Positions 1 through 6,340 of a stretch of 19,249 nt of DNA are shown here, one piece after another. This DNA is from Clostridia bacterium (lineage in GTDB: Bacteria > Bacillota_A > Clostridia > Christensenellales > Aristaeellaceae): the NCBI GenBank assembly GCA_017464225.1, contig JAFUDW010000118.1, positions 1 through 19,249 of the forward strand, read 5' to 3'. The position numbers were made by a program, and so were the translations under genes. Within the stretch, counting starts at the first letter, position 1; each line of letters begins with the position of its first letter. The notes under the pieces are model-generated. The model saw nothing but the letters and a program-made list of their open reading frames with translations, did no database searches and was not told where the DNA came from.

Positions 1-108
1 CGTCCGCACCGAATCGTCTTCCGGAATGATGGTCTCCACATCCAGCGGCAAAACTACTTGCACCGCCGTTTCTTTTGTTGTATAATTAATTCGCTGTGTT
101 TGTTTCAT
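1..108 (-). CDS. IS1182-type transposase, N-terminal fragment (cut by window edge)
   Basis: Reading leftward from the ATG at 106-108, 36 codons stay open to the window edge. The peptide starts MKQTQRINYTTKE and continues with VVLPLDVETIIPEDDSVR. The 'LPLDxExxIPEDDSVR' block is typical of the extreme N-terminus of IS1182-family (DUF772/DDE) transposases, just ahead of the DNA-binding domain. The rest lies outside the window, so it is unknown whether the gene is intact. Its base composition is more AT-rich than the neighbouring genes, consistent with a mobile element. There is no clear Shine-Dalgarno sequence before the ATG. The family call rests on a short peptide and is fairly but not fully secure. 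Confidence 0.72.
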   Translation of the reverse strand, partial: MKQTQRINYTTKETAVQVVLPLDVETIIPEDDSVRT

Positions 109-117
109 GGCAGTTAC

Positions 118-123
118 ATTATA
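118..123 (-). promoter_or_regulatory. -10 box of the transposase promoter
   Basis: The minus strand reads TATAAT ending 9 nt before the transposase ATG. No good -35 box is visible at 17 bp. The predicted transcript start falls almost on the start codon, giving a nearly leaderless message with no ribosome binding site. This would fit low transposase expression. Confidence 0.45.
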
Positions 124-127
124 CAGC

Positions 128-165
128 AAAAAACGGAGTTGTTCTCACGAACTTCTCCGTTTTTT
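128..165 (-). terminator. Two-part hairpin terminator between host genes and transposase
   Basis: Arms AAAAACGGAG (129-138) and CTCCGTTTTT (155-164) pair perfectly. An inner GTTC/GAAC hairpin lies between them, separated by symmetric TT/TT internal loops. T runs flank both sides, so it could terminate in either direction. It sits just upstream of the transposase -10 box and downstream of the leftward LysR pair, so it would stop read-through into the transposase. It may also be part of the insertion-sequence end. Confidence 0.7.
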
Positions 166-187
166 TTCTGAGGTTTAGTGCAACAGC

Positions 188-236
188 CCCCGCGGGATCA
201 TAAGGGCCGCGGAGGCCCTTATCGTCTCCCCCTCCT
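188..236 (-). repeat. Intergenic hairpin repeat, copy R1 (shortest form)
   Basis: The minus strand begins 3 nt after the stop of the small membrane protein gene with a purine tract, then ACGATAAGGGCCTCCGCG and GCCCTTATGATCCCGCG. A perfect 9-bp stem (ATAAGGGCC/GGCCCTTAT, plus-strand 200-222, 5-nt loop) forms its core. The same left and right halves occur at 5761-5776 and 5809-5826, but there a 32-nt module is inserted between them. No T run follows the stem, so it is not a standard intrinsic terminator. It lies directly beside the putative insertion-sequence boundary. Confidence 0.75.
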
Positions 237-461
237 TCAATCCTCCGGCGGCCGTTTTTCCTTGCCATAGGCCGAAACGGCGCGCAGCAGGTATACGACG
301 GCGGCAGCGTCGCAGAGAAAGGCGCAGGCAATCACCGGCAGCTCTTTGGTTGAAAAGAAGAACAGCAGGAAGAATACGACCGATATCAATATAAAAACGT
401 ACGCGGTGGTCAGGTTTTTGCGGAAGCTGCCCTTCCCCTGCATGAACTGATCCCATTTCAT
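237..461 (-). CDS. Small two-helix membrane protein, unknown function
   Basis: This 74-residue protein is not recognised. After a basic, hydrophilic N-terminus (MKWDQFMQGKGSFRKN) there are two hydrophobic segments, roughly residues 18-37 and 42-60. The C-terminus is charged (YGKEKRPPED). It should be an inner-membrane protein with both ends on the cytoplasmic side by the positive-inside rule. A purine-rich site (AAGAGAGGGA) precedes the ATG by about 5 nt. The gene starts 24 bp after the LysR stop on the same strand, so the two are probably co-transcribed. It ends against a repeat and the hairpin before the transposase. No function can be assigned. Confidence 0.7.
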   Translation of the reverse strand: MKWDQFMQGKGSFRKNLTTAYVFILISVVFFLLFFFSTKELPVIACAFLCDAAAVVYLLRAVSAYGKEKRPPED

Positions 462-485
462 GTTGATCCCTCTCTTTCCGCGCCG

Positions 486-1451
486 TCAATCCGCGGGTCC
501 AAGAAAGACCGCGCTGCCTGCCGGCGGCACTTTAAAATTCAAATGCGCAAGCGCGTCCTCATGCGCAAGGTCTATGAAATATCGCAGCGCAGCGTTGAGC
601 CGGAAGCCCTTCGCGCACCCTACGCTGAAACGGAATCGGGGCATGGTTTGGAGATAATACCAAGCCACGTCCTTTTTGTTTTGCACCTGGGACTGGGGAA
701 TGATCACGCTGCAGATCCCCTGCGCGGCCAGCTGCTCCAGGAAGCTGTTGAAGCTGGATTCCACCATGATATTGGGCTCAAAGCCCGCCTCCTCAAAGAT
801 CGGATCGATCAATTGAGAGCGCATGGTGCTCTGCTTCAGCGCCAGCGCGAAGGGATCGTCCCGCAGCTTTCGGATATCGAAGGCCGGCAGCGGCTCATCG
901 GTAAACGGCGCATTCCGGGCCAAAGGATGGCTGCGGGGCACGCCCAGCACCAAATTTTCCTCGCTGAGCGGCATGATCTCCAGACCGTTCCATTCGCTGT
1001 CCCGGCTTCCTAACAGAAAAACTAAATCCAGATCGTTCCGGGCAAGCAAATCCAGCATCTCGGGCACCAGCGACTGATAGCACCGCATCTGGATACCGGG
1101 GTACCGCTGATGGAATACGGGATACACCCGGGCGAACACGCCGCTGCCGTGATCATAGGTCAGCCCTACCCGATAGGTGCCCGTGATGCACTCCGAAAGG
1201 TCCTGCAATTTGGCGTAGGCCGCCTGCCGGATGTTCAGCATGCGGTGGGCCGCCTCCAGATACACTTTCCCCGCTTCCGTGGGCACCATGCGCCGCTGAG
1301 AGCGCATGAAAAGCGGCGTATTCAGATCCTTTTCCAGCTTCAAAAGCTGCTGATTCAGCGCCGACGGCGTGACGAACAGCTGCGCCGCCGCTTCGGTCAT
1401 ATTGCCGTATTTTTCAATGGCCACCACATATTCCAATAACCTCAGATCCAC
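486..1451 (-). CDS. LysR-family transcriptional regulator
   Basis: A GTG start at 1449-1451 is preferred: an AGGGG site lies 6 nt upstream, and the product (321 aa) begins VDLRLLEYVVAIEKYGNMT, where LysR proteins normally begin. An ATG at 1515-1517 would add 22 low-complexity residues (EKREKPGGGKGK) and has a poor ribosome site. The winged-helix DNA-binding domain is at residues 1-60 (helix-turn-helix around TEAAAQLFVTPSALNQQL), followed by the linker helix. Two periplasmic-binding-like effector lobes fill about residues 90-300. It is divergent from the TRAP operon across a 221-bp region with overlapping promoters. By the usual LysR arrangement it probably activates that operon in response to the transported compound and represses itself. 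The ligand is unknown. Confidence 0.9.
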   Translation of the reverse strand: MDLRLLEYVVAIEKYGNMTEAAAQLFVTPSALNQQLLKLEKDLNTPLFMRSQRRMVPTEAGKVYLEAAHRMLNIRQAAYAKLQDLSECITGTYRVGLTYDHGSGVFARVYPVFHQRYPGIQMRCYQSLVPEMLDLLARNDLDLVFLLGSRDSEWNGLEIMPLSEENLVLGVPRSHPLARNAPFTDEPLPAFDIRKLRDDPFALALKQSTMRSQLIDPIFEEAGFEPNIMVESSFNSFLEQLAAQGICSVIIPQSQVQNKKDVAWYYLQTMPRFRFSVGCAKGFRLNAALRYFIDLAHEDALAHLNFKVPPAGSAVFLGPAD

Positions 1452-1538
1452 GGTTTTCCCCTTTCCGCCCCCTGGCTTTTCTCTCTTTTCAAGCGCCGTG
1501 TTCCCCCATTTCTGCATTAAGTTTTTCTAATTAATTCA

Positions 1539-1552
1539 GTAATTTTAATTAC
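1539..1552. promoter_or_regulatory. AT-rich dyad, candidate LysR binding site
   Basis: GTAATTTTAATTAC has 5-bp inverted arms (GTAAT/ATTAC) around TTTA, just upstream of the rightward -35 box. LysR activators commonly bind interrupted dyads in this position, but the T-N11-A spacing is not exact here. This is a positional inference. Confidence 0.35.
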
Positions 1553-1553
1553 C

Positions 1554-1582
1554 TTTACTTTTTATTATACACCGTTTATAGT
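1554..1582 (+). promoter_or_regulatory. Candidate promoter of the TRAP operon
   Basis: -35 TTTACT (1554-1559), 17-bp spacer, -10 TATAGT (1577-1582). Both boxes are imperfect, as expected for an activator-dependent promoter. The message would have about 85 nt of leader before the DctQ ATG. Confidence 0.5.
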
Positions 1583-1591
1583 ATTTGTAAA
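1564..1591 (-). promoter_or_regulatory. Sigma-A-type promoter for the LysR gene
   Basis: Minus strand: -35 TTTACA (complement of 1586-1591), 16-bp spacer, -10 TATAAT (complement of 1564-1569). It lies about 110 bp upstream of the GTG start and overlaps the divergent TRAP promoter, so one regulator could affect both directions. Confidence 0.65.
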
Positions 1592-1672
1592 GACAATTTG
1601 GAAATTTTTCAACCAGAACCGCCGACACAAAAAACGCAACTGAACAAACCAATGAAACGGGAGGGATCAACC

Positions 1673-2155
1673 ATGTCGCTGCTCAAGAAGCTGGACAAAC
1701 ACTTTGAACTGGTGTGTCTGGCCATCCTGCTGATCATCATGACGGTGCTTTCGTTCGCCAACGTGGTCATGCGCTACTGCTTCAAAGCGCCCATCTACTG
1801 GTCGGACGAGGTATGCTGCTACTGCCTGGCGCTCAGCGCTTTCTTCTGCCTGCCCTACTCCATCCGCTGGCGCTCGGCCATCCGCGTGGACACCTTCACC
1901 TCCATGCTGCCCAAGGCCGTCCAGCGCGTCCTGCAGATCGTGTGCGATGTGATCATGCTGGCGTTCCTTAGCATCTGCGTGAAGGGCGGCATCGACGTGG
2001 CCTCAAACGCCGCCAAGATCGCCCAGAAGAGCCCGGCGCTGCAGATCCCCGTGCACATCCTCTACGGCGTGATGACCTTCTGCTTCCTGCTGGCCATCTT
2101 CCGCACGGTACAGGTGATGTACCTGGAGTTCACCGGAAAGAAGGAGGAAAAGTAA
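1673..2155 (+). CDS. dctQ: TRAP transporter small membrane subunit (DctQ)
   Basis: This is the small integral subunit of a tripartite ATP-independent periplasmic transporter, which works with DctM to move an organic acid using an ion gradient. The ATG at 1673 follows a GGGAGG site by 8 nt and gives 160 residues, normal for the family. An in-frame ATG at 1598 lacks a ribosome site and would add a hydrophilic tail. Four hydrophobic segments are visible (about residues 13-35, 47-65, 88-108 and 128-148). The family pattern 'NVVMRY...WSDEVCCY' is at residues 28-52. The stop is one base before the dctM ATG, so the two genes are translationally linked. The family is clear; the substrate is not. Confidence 0.92.
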   Translation: MSLLKKLDKHFELVCLAILLIIMTVLSFANVVMRYCFKAPIYWSDEVCCYCLALSAFFCLPYSIRWRSAIRVDTFTSMLPKAVQRVLQIVCDVIMLAFLSICVKGGIDVASNAAKIAQKSPALQIPVHILYGVMTFCFLLAIFRTVQVMYLEFTGKKEEK

Positions 2156-2156
2156 A

Positions 2157-3452
2157 ATGACGATCGGGTTATTCTTCATCCTGCTGGCCGCATTCCTGGT
2201 CATCGCTCTGCCGGTAGGCGGCGTGTTCGGCCTCATGTCGGTGCTGCCCAACCTGATGGGCACGCTGAAATTTGCCCCCGTGGACGTGGTGCGCGCCATG
2301 TTCTCCGGCATGAACAGCTTTACCCTGCTGGCCGTGCCGCTATTCATGGTATCGGGCATGATCATGGCCGAGGGCGGATTGTCCAAGCGGCTGTTTGACT
2401 TTTTCGCCTACTTCATCGGCAACAAGCGCGCCGGCTTCCCCTGCGCCGTGGTGGTCACCTGCATGTTCTATGCCGCCATTTCAGGCTCCAGCCCGGCCAC
2501 GGTGTCGGCGGTTGGCGCCATGACCATCCCCTTTCTGACCAACCTGGGCTATGATATCGTGTTCGCCACCGCCATCGTCACAGTGGCCGGCGGCTTGGGC
2601 GTCATCATTCCGCCTTCCATCTCCTACATCGTATACGCGGCGGCGGCCAACGCGTCGCCCTCCGCCCTGTTCATCGCCGGCATCATCCCCGGTCTGCTCA
2701 TCGGCTTCGCGCTGATGTTCTATTGCTGGATCTACTGCAAGCGCAACGGCGAAGACCGGCAAAAGCTGGAAGCCAACTATAAGGCCATCCGCGCCAAAGG
2801 CTTCTGGCCCCTGCTGAAGGAAAGCTTCTGGGCGCTGCTGACCCCAGTGATTATCCTTGGCTGCGTGTATTCCGGCATCTGCTCGCCCACCGAGGCGGCC
2901 GTGATCTCGGTGATCTACGGTCTGTTCGTCTGCGTATTCGTGTACAAGACCATCAAGATCAAGGACATCGGCAAGGTATTCATCGCCGGCGCAAAGACCT
3001 ACGTAAACATCCTGTTCGTCATCGCCGCCGCCACCGCCTTCGCCCGGGCCATGACGCTGCTGCGCTATCCCCAGACCATCTCTAAGGCCGTACTGGCGAT
3101 GACCAATAACAAGTACGTGATCCTGCTGCTGATGAACCTGATCATGCTGGTGTGCGGAATGATCATTGACAACATCCCCAACATCATGATCCTGACGCCC
3201 ATCCTGCTGCCCATCGCCAAGGCCGTCGGCATCGATCCCACCCACTTTGGCATCATCATGACGGTGAACCTGGCCGTGGGCATGGTGACCCCACCCATGG
3301 GCATCAACCTGTTCGTGGCCTCGGGCATGACCAAGATCCCTATGCTGAAATTGGCCAAAGCCTGCATCCCCTTCCTGGCGGCCTTCCTGATCTGCCTGCT
3401 GCTGATCACCTTTGTGGAGCCGCTCAGCCTGTTCCTGCCCAATATCCTGTAA
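2157..3452 (+). CDS. dctM: TRAP transporter large membrane subunit (DctM)
   Basis: This 431-residue multi-spanning protein is the transport channel of the TRAP system and belongs to the ion transporter superfamily. It has the normal DctM length and an almost wholly hydrophobic sequence with some 11-12 helices. Recognisable family signatures are GSSPATVSAVG at residues 110-120, the 'IIPPSISY' block at about 150-157, 'NIPNIMILTPILLPI' in the second half, and a matching 'GMVTPPMGINLFVASG' near residue 375. The two similar blocks reflect the inverted repeat of the fold. The start is one base after dctQ, with GGAGGAAAAG as ribosome site. It is followed by dctP after 51 bp. Confidence 0.95.
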   Translation: MTIGLFFILLAAFLVIALPVGGVFGLMSVLPNLMGTLKFAPVDVVRAMFSGMNSFTLLAVPLFMVSGMIMAEGGLSKRLFDFFAYFIGNKRAGFPCAVVVTCMFYAAISGSSPATVSAVGAMTIPFLTNLGYDIVFATAIVTVAGGLGVIIPPSISYIVYAAAANASPSALFIAGIIPGLLIGFALMFYCWIYCKRNGEDRQKLEANYKAIRAKGFWPLLKESFWALLTPVIILGCVYSGICSPTEAAVISVIYGLFVCVFVYKTIKIKDIGKVFIAGAKTYVNILFVIAAATAFARAMTLLRYPQTISKAVLAMTNNKYVILLLMNLIMLVCGMIIDNIPNIMILTPILLPIAKAVGIDPTHFGIIMTVNLAVGMVTPPMGINLFVASGMTKIPMLKLAKACIPFLAAFLICLLLITFVEPLSLFLPNIL

Positions 3453-3463
3453 CTCTGGATTCC

Positions 3464-3477
3464 TGAGCCAAGGCTCA
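3464..3477 (+). other. Small intercistronic hairpin between dctM and dctP
   Basis: TGAGCC-AA-GGCTCA, extendable with one mismatch by flanking TTC/GAA. There is no T run, so it is not a terminator. It may separate expression of the membrane subunits from the more heavily expressed binding protein. Confidence 0.4.
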
Positions 3478-3503
3478 TGAACGAATAGAAAGGAGATATC
3501 CCC

Positions 3504-4505
3504 ATGAAAAAGATCCTTGCCACCCTGCTTGTCCTCATCCTTGCCCTGGGGCTCGCCGCCACCGCCTCCGCGGAGGATTACGGCTCCTACGATTGGATCG
3601 CCGCCATGACCGTGGCCGAAACCACCACCAACTACAAGATGGTGGAAAAGTTCGCGCAGCTCATCAATGAGCGCAGCAACGGCAGCATCAGCGTGGAGCT
3701 GTATCCCGGCGGCCAGCTGGGCAACACCACAGAGTTCACCGAAGCCGTCGTGGCCGGCTCCATCGACATCGGCACCGGCATGACCACCGACCTGGTGGAC
3801 TTCGTGCCCGAAATGGGCCTGTTCGACATGCCCAACCTGTTCGACTCCATTGACCAGATGCGCGCCCTGCTGACCTCGGACTACGCCCTCAATACCATCA
3901 ACGAATACTGCGTGGCTCACGGCGTGCGCATGCTGGGCTTCTCCGACGCCGGCTTCCGCCAGCTGACCACCAACAAGCGCGTGGATAAGCTGGACGATCT
4001 GAACGGCCAGAAGATCCGCGTGATGACTAACAACTACCACATCGCCTACTGGAACGCCGTTGGCGCCTCCGCCGTGCCCATGCAGTTCGGCGAGGTCTTC
4101 ATGGCCTTGCAGCAGAACACCATCGACGGCGAGGAAAACCCCTACATGAACGTCGTGGGCAACAACATTCATGAAGTGCAGAAGTACATCGTGGAAACCA
4201 ACCATCTGGGCCACATCATCACCTTCTTCATCAACAACGACCTCTATGAAAGCCTGCCGGATAATACCCGCGCGCTGGTGGACGAATGCGCCGCCGAGGC
4301 CGTGGCCTATGCCGCCGAGGTTGCCAACGAGAGCATCGCGCTGGACAAGCAGACCTGCGTCGACGCCGGCTGCGAGATCATCACCCTGTCCGAAGAGGAC
4401 CTGGCCACCTTGCGGGAAAAGGCCCAGGTGGTGTATGATATGGTGCGCCAGAGCCTGGGCGATGATAAGGTGGACGGCCTGCTGAACGCCATTCAGGCGC
4501 TGTAA
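3504..4505 (+). CDS. dctP: TRAP transporter solute-binding protein (DctP)
   Basis: This extracytoplasmic receptor of the TRAP system is 333 residues, the usual DctP length. A strong AAAGGAGAT site lies 8 nt before the ATG. The signal peptide (MKKILATLLVLILALGLAAT) ends at an AxA site, ASA|EDY at residues 21-26. There is no lipobox cysteine, so it should be released or held non-covalently rather than lipid-anchored. DctP hallmarks follow: 'ELYPGGQLGN' at 65-74, 'GFRQLTTNKRV' at 150-160, the ligand-binding arginine in 'QKIRVM' (R172), and 'DGEENPY' at 208-214. The bound compound is probably a carboxylate, because R172 usually contacts a carboxyl group; its identity cannot be read from sequence. 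Placing the binding protein last of the three TRAP genes is common. Confidence 0.95.
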   Translation: MKKILATLLVLILALGLAATASAEDYGSYDWIAAMTVAETTTNYKMVEKFAQLINERSNGSISVELYPGGQLGNTTEFTEAVVAGSIDIGTGMTTDLVDFVPEMGLFDMPNLFDSIDQMRALLTSDYALNTINEYCVAHGVRMLGFSDAGFRQLTTNKRVDKLDDLNGQKIRVMTNNYHIAYWNAVGASAVPMQFGEVFMALQQNTIDGEENPYMNVVGNNIHEVQKYIVETNHLGHIITFFINNDLYESLPDNTRALVDECAAEAVAYAAEVANESIALDKQTCVDAGCEIITLSEEDLATLREKAQVVYDMVRQSLGDDKVDGLLNAIQAL

Positions 4506-4516
4506 GGCTGAACGCC

Positions 4517-4545
4517 GCGCCGGGACGCGCGGCGCGTCCCGGCGC
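4517..4545 (+). other. Perfect 13-bp hairpin after dctP
   Basis: GCGCCGGGACGCG, loop CGG, CGCGTCCCGGCGC: a perfect 13-bp GC-rich stem starting 11 nt after the dctP stop, with no T run. Such structures 3' of binding-protein genes usually protect the upstream message from 3' decay or attenuate downstream transcription. The amidohydrolase gene would then be expressed at a lower level from the same transcript. Confidence 0.7.
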
Positions 4546-4585
4546 TCCGCCCATTATACCTATGGCAGCACGAAGGGAGACCTCC

Positions 4586-5719
4586 ATGGATTTTCTGATC
4601 AAAAACGGAACGCTCTATGATCCCGCAAGGCATGCCTTTTGCCGCGGCGATATCGCGCTGCTGAACGGCTGTATCGCCGCGCCCAGGGAAGGCACGGATT
4701 ATCGCCAGGTGATCGACGCAGAGGGCTGCATCGTGCTTCCCGGGCTGATCGATTACCATGTGCACTACTTTCTGAACGGCGCGGAAAACGGCGTGCAGCC
4801 CGACGCCGCCTCCTTCTGCTGCGGCGTCACCACGGCGGTGGACGGCGGCACCTGCGGCGCAGGCAGCTACGAGCTGTACCGCCGCAGCGTCATGGCCATG
4901 AGCGAGGTGCGCATCCTCAATTACCTGCTGGTGGCCTCCGGCGGTCAGGCCTGCGACCGCTATCCCGAAAACCTGGATCCCGCCTGCTTTGATGAAGATA
5001 AGATCCTGTCGCTCTTTTCCCGCTATCCGGACAACCTGGTGGCGCTCAAAACGCGCATCTCCAACGGCATCATCACGCCCGATATGGCCCGCCGCTCCCT
5101 GGAGGCCACCGTGCGCATCGCCGACAAGGCGCAGACGCCCGTGGTGGTGCATGTCACCGATTGCTGCATCGGTCTGGACGAGCTGGCATCCTTCCTGCGG
5201 CCGGGCGACGTGATCTGCCATATCTACCACGGCAAGGGAAAAAACACCTGCCTGAACGACCGGGGAGAGGTGCTCCCGGGCCTGCTGGAAGCCCGCAAGC
5301 GCGGCGTGCTGTTTGACGCCTCCAACGGGCGCAGTAATTTTGATCTGACGGTGGCGCAGAAAGCCGTGGCCCAGGGCTTCGTTCCCGATATCATCTCGTC
5401 GGACAACAACACAAGCAGCTTTTTCCTCCAGCCCCTGCACAGCCTTCCCCGCATTCTGAGCAAATTTCTGGATTTCGGCATGCCCCTGGCCGACGTATTG
5501 GACGCCGCCACCATTGCGCCGGCGCGCAAGATCGGCCTGCCCGAGCTTGGAACGCTGGCGGAGGGCACCCCGGCGGATATCTGCATCCTGCAGCTGAGAA
5601 AAAAGGCCGTTCCCTATTCCGATATCAACGGCCATACCTTCACCGGCTCCCAGGTACTGACACCCATGATGACCTTTAAGGGCGGAAAATGTATGTACTG
5701 TCAGGCGGATTTTTGCTGA
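4586..5719 (+). CDS. COG3964-type metal-dependent amidohydrolase/deacetylase
   Basis: This cytoplasmic amidohydrolase-superfamily enzyme of 377 residues probably hydrolyses an amide or ester bond in the compound brought in by the TRAP transporter. The ATG at 4586 has GGGAGA 7 nt upstream; an ATG at 4562 would add eight residues without a ribosome site. The binuclear metal site is complete: HxH at H58/H60 (LIDYHVHY), a lysine suited to carboxylation at K155 (VALKTRIS), H189 (VVVHVTD), H212 and H215 (CHIYHGKG), and the catalytic aspartate D273 (ISSDNN). The composite N- and C-terminal beta-sandwich is present (residues 1-50 and 320-377, with 'GTLAEGTPADICIL'). The closest family is the dihydroorotase-like EF_0837/Atu3266 group, where deacetylation of N- or O-acetyl acids has been reported. 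True dihydroorotase is unlikely because no pyrimidine genes are nearby. It is last in the LysR-controlled operon. Confidence 0.88.
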   Translation: MDFLIKNGTLYDPARHAFCRGDIALLNGCIAAPREGTDYRQVIDAEGCIVLPGLIDYHVHYFLNGAENGVQPDAASFCCGVTTAVDGGTCGAGSYELYRRSVMAMSEVRILNYLLVASGGQACDRYPENLDPACFDEDKILSLFSRYPDNLVALKTRISNGIITPDMARRSLEATVRIADKAQTPVVVHVTDCCIGLDELASFLRPGDVICHIYHGKGKNTCLNDRGEVLPGLLEARKRGVLFDASNGRSNFDLTVAQKAVAQGFVPDIISSDNNTSSFFLQPLHSLPRILSKFLDFGMPLADVLDAATIAPARKIGLPELGTLAEGTPADICILQLRKKAVPYSDINGHTFTGSQVLTPMMTFKGGKCMYCQADFC

Positions 5720-5748
5720 TCATTGCGAAGCAATTTGAAAGAATTGAT

Positions 5749-5826
5749 GGGAGGGAGGACGATAAGGGCCTCCGCGTCCGGGGCTTGCCGGCTCGCTCTA
5801 CGCTGAAAGCCCCTTATGATCCCGCG
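5749..5826 (+). repeat. Intergenic hairpin repeat, copy R2 (R1 plus one module)
   Basis: It starts 30 nt after the amidohydrolase stop with a purine tract, then GACGATAAGGGCCTCCGCG, and ends with CCCCTTATGATCCCGCG. These outer halves match R1 almost base for base. A 32-nt module (5777-5808, starting TCCGGGGCTTGCCGG and ending CGCTGAAA) sits between them. The same module recurs five more times in RA and RB. The outer halves pair as ATAAGGG/CCCTTAT, so the module occupies what is the loop in R1. Confidence 0.82.
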
Positions 5827-5964
5827 CCATGGTATTTCATACCCTGGACCCATTCCGGCGAACAGTCTTGATGTTGAAATTCTGAACCAGTTACCCGCTC
5901 CAGAAATGACGGCGGCTCGCCGACGTCAATGACGCGACAGCGTCATAGCGATCATACAGAAATG

Positions 5965-5999
5965 CCCAGACCGAGCTTGCTCGAGTCTGGGTTATTTTT
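5965..5999 (+). terminator. Intrinsic terminator in the convergent junction
   Basis: CCCAGAC pairs with GTCTGGG, with an inner CGAG/CTCG hairpin (loop CTTG, one bulged A), followed by TTATTTTT. This rho-independent terminator would end any rightward transcript leaving the TRAP operon and prevent antisense transcription into the GH127 gene. Confidence 0.72.
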
Positions 6000-6018
6000 G
6001 TTGATCGCGTATTTCAGG

Positions 6019-6302
6019 TGCGCTCTTTGCGACAACCCGTATTCAATCAACTGCGGGAAATTGTCTGTTTATAGCGCTAAGCTGCATCCGCCGCTGGCGG
6101 GTCCAGGGGCTTCGAGCGCCCGGAAAACCTTCCCGAGGGGCCCGCAGCGCTTGGAAAATGCCCCCGTGCGGGCATTTTCAGCGAGGGCGGGTTGGCAGAC
6201 CCCGGACTGGTTTTCAGCGAGAAGCGGGCCGGTAGGCCCCGGAAAACTTGCACCCCAGCAGGGTTTTTAAGGGGCAGCGCCCCTTAACGATCCCTTCCCT
6301 CG
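6019..6302 (-). repeat. Intergenic hairpin repeat, copy RA (long form)
   Basis: Read on the minus strand, it starts about 40 nt after the GH127 stop: purine tract, ATCGTTAAGGGGCGCT, then GCCCCTTAAAAACCCTG, two copies of the recurring module (6212-6243 and 6176-6206), a hairpin with arms AAAATGCCC/GGGCATTTT, and further GC-rich dyads. TTAAGGGGC/GCCCCTTAA (6267-6287) is a perfect 9-bp stem with a 3-nt loop. Positions 6094-6243 match 19024-19173 of RB in inverted orientation with only two differences. A more diverged stretch at 6019-6093 also aligns with the end of RB, including the shared 'ACTGCGGGAA'. Confidence 0.85.
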
Positions 6303-6340
6303 TCCAATTCCTGTTTTAAGTCTGATTTGGCACGCGCTTG

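Larger units (their letters stand above)
5720..6340. other. Gene-free 620-bp junction between convergent operons
   Basis: No credible gene is present. From left: a weak hairpin ATTGC-GAA-GCAAT (5722-5734) just after the amidohydrolase stop, repeat R2 on the plus strand, a stretch of about 100 bp with no recognisable content, a TGACGC/GCGTCA hairpin (5930-5945), an intrinsic terminator, and repeat RA on the minus strand. The open frame over 5929-6270 is the by-product of GC-rich repeat sequence. Confidence 0.8.

Noticed and set aside
2481..4214. Long open frame (577 codons) on the minus strand opposite dctM and dctP
   Set aside because: It is rich in His, Gly, Gln and Val, has no ribosome site and no family likeness, and lies antisense to two clear TRAP genes; this is a GC-codon shadow.
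4586..5719. Dihydroorotase (pyrimidine synthesis) assignment for the amidohydrolase
   Set aside because: The metal site is shared by the whole superfamily; the TRAP operon context and absence of pyrimidine genes favour a COG3964-type deacetylase/amidohydrolase.
5929..6270. Possible small gene in the convergent junction
   Set aside because: The frame consists of terminator and repeat sequence. The same repeat on the opposite strand at 18995-19249 gives another frame with a different peptide, showing there is no protein-level selection.
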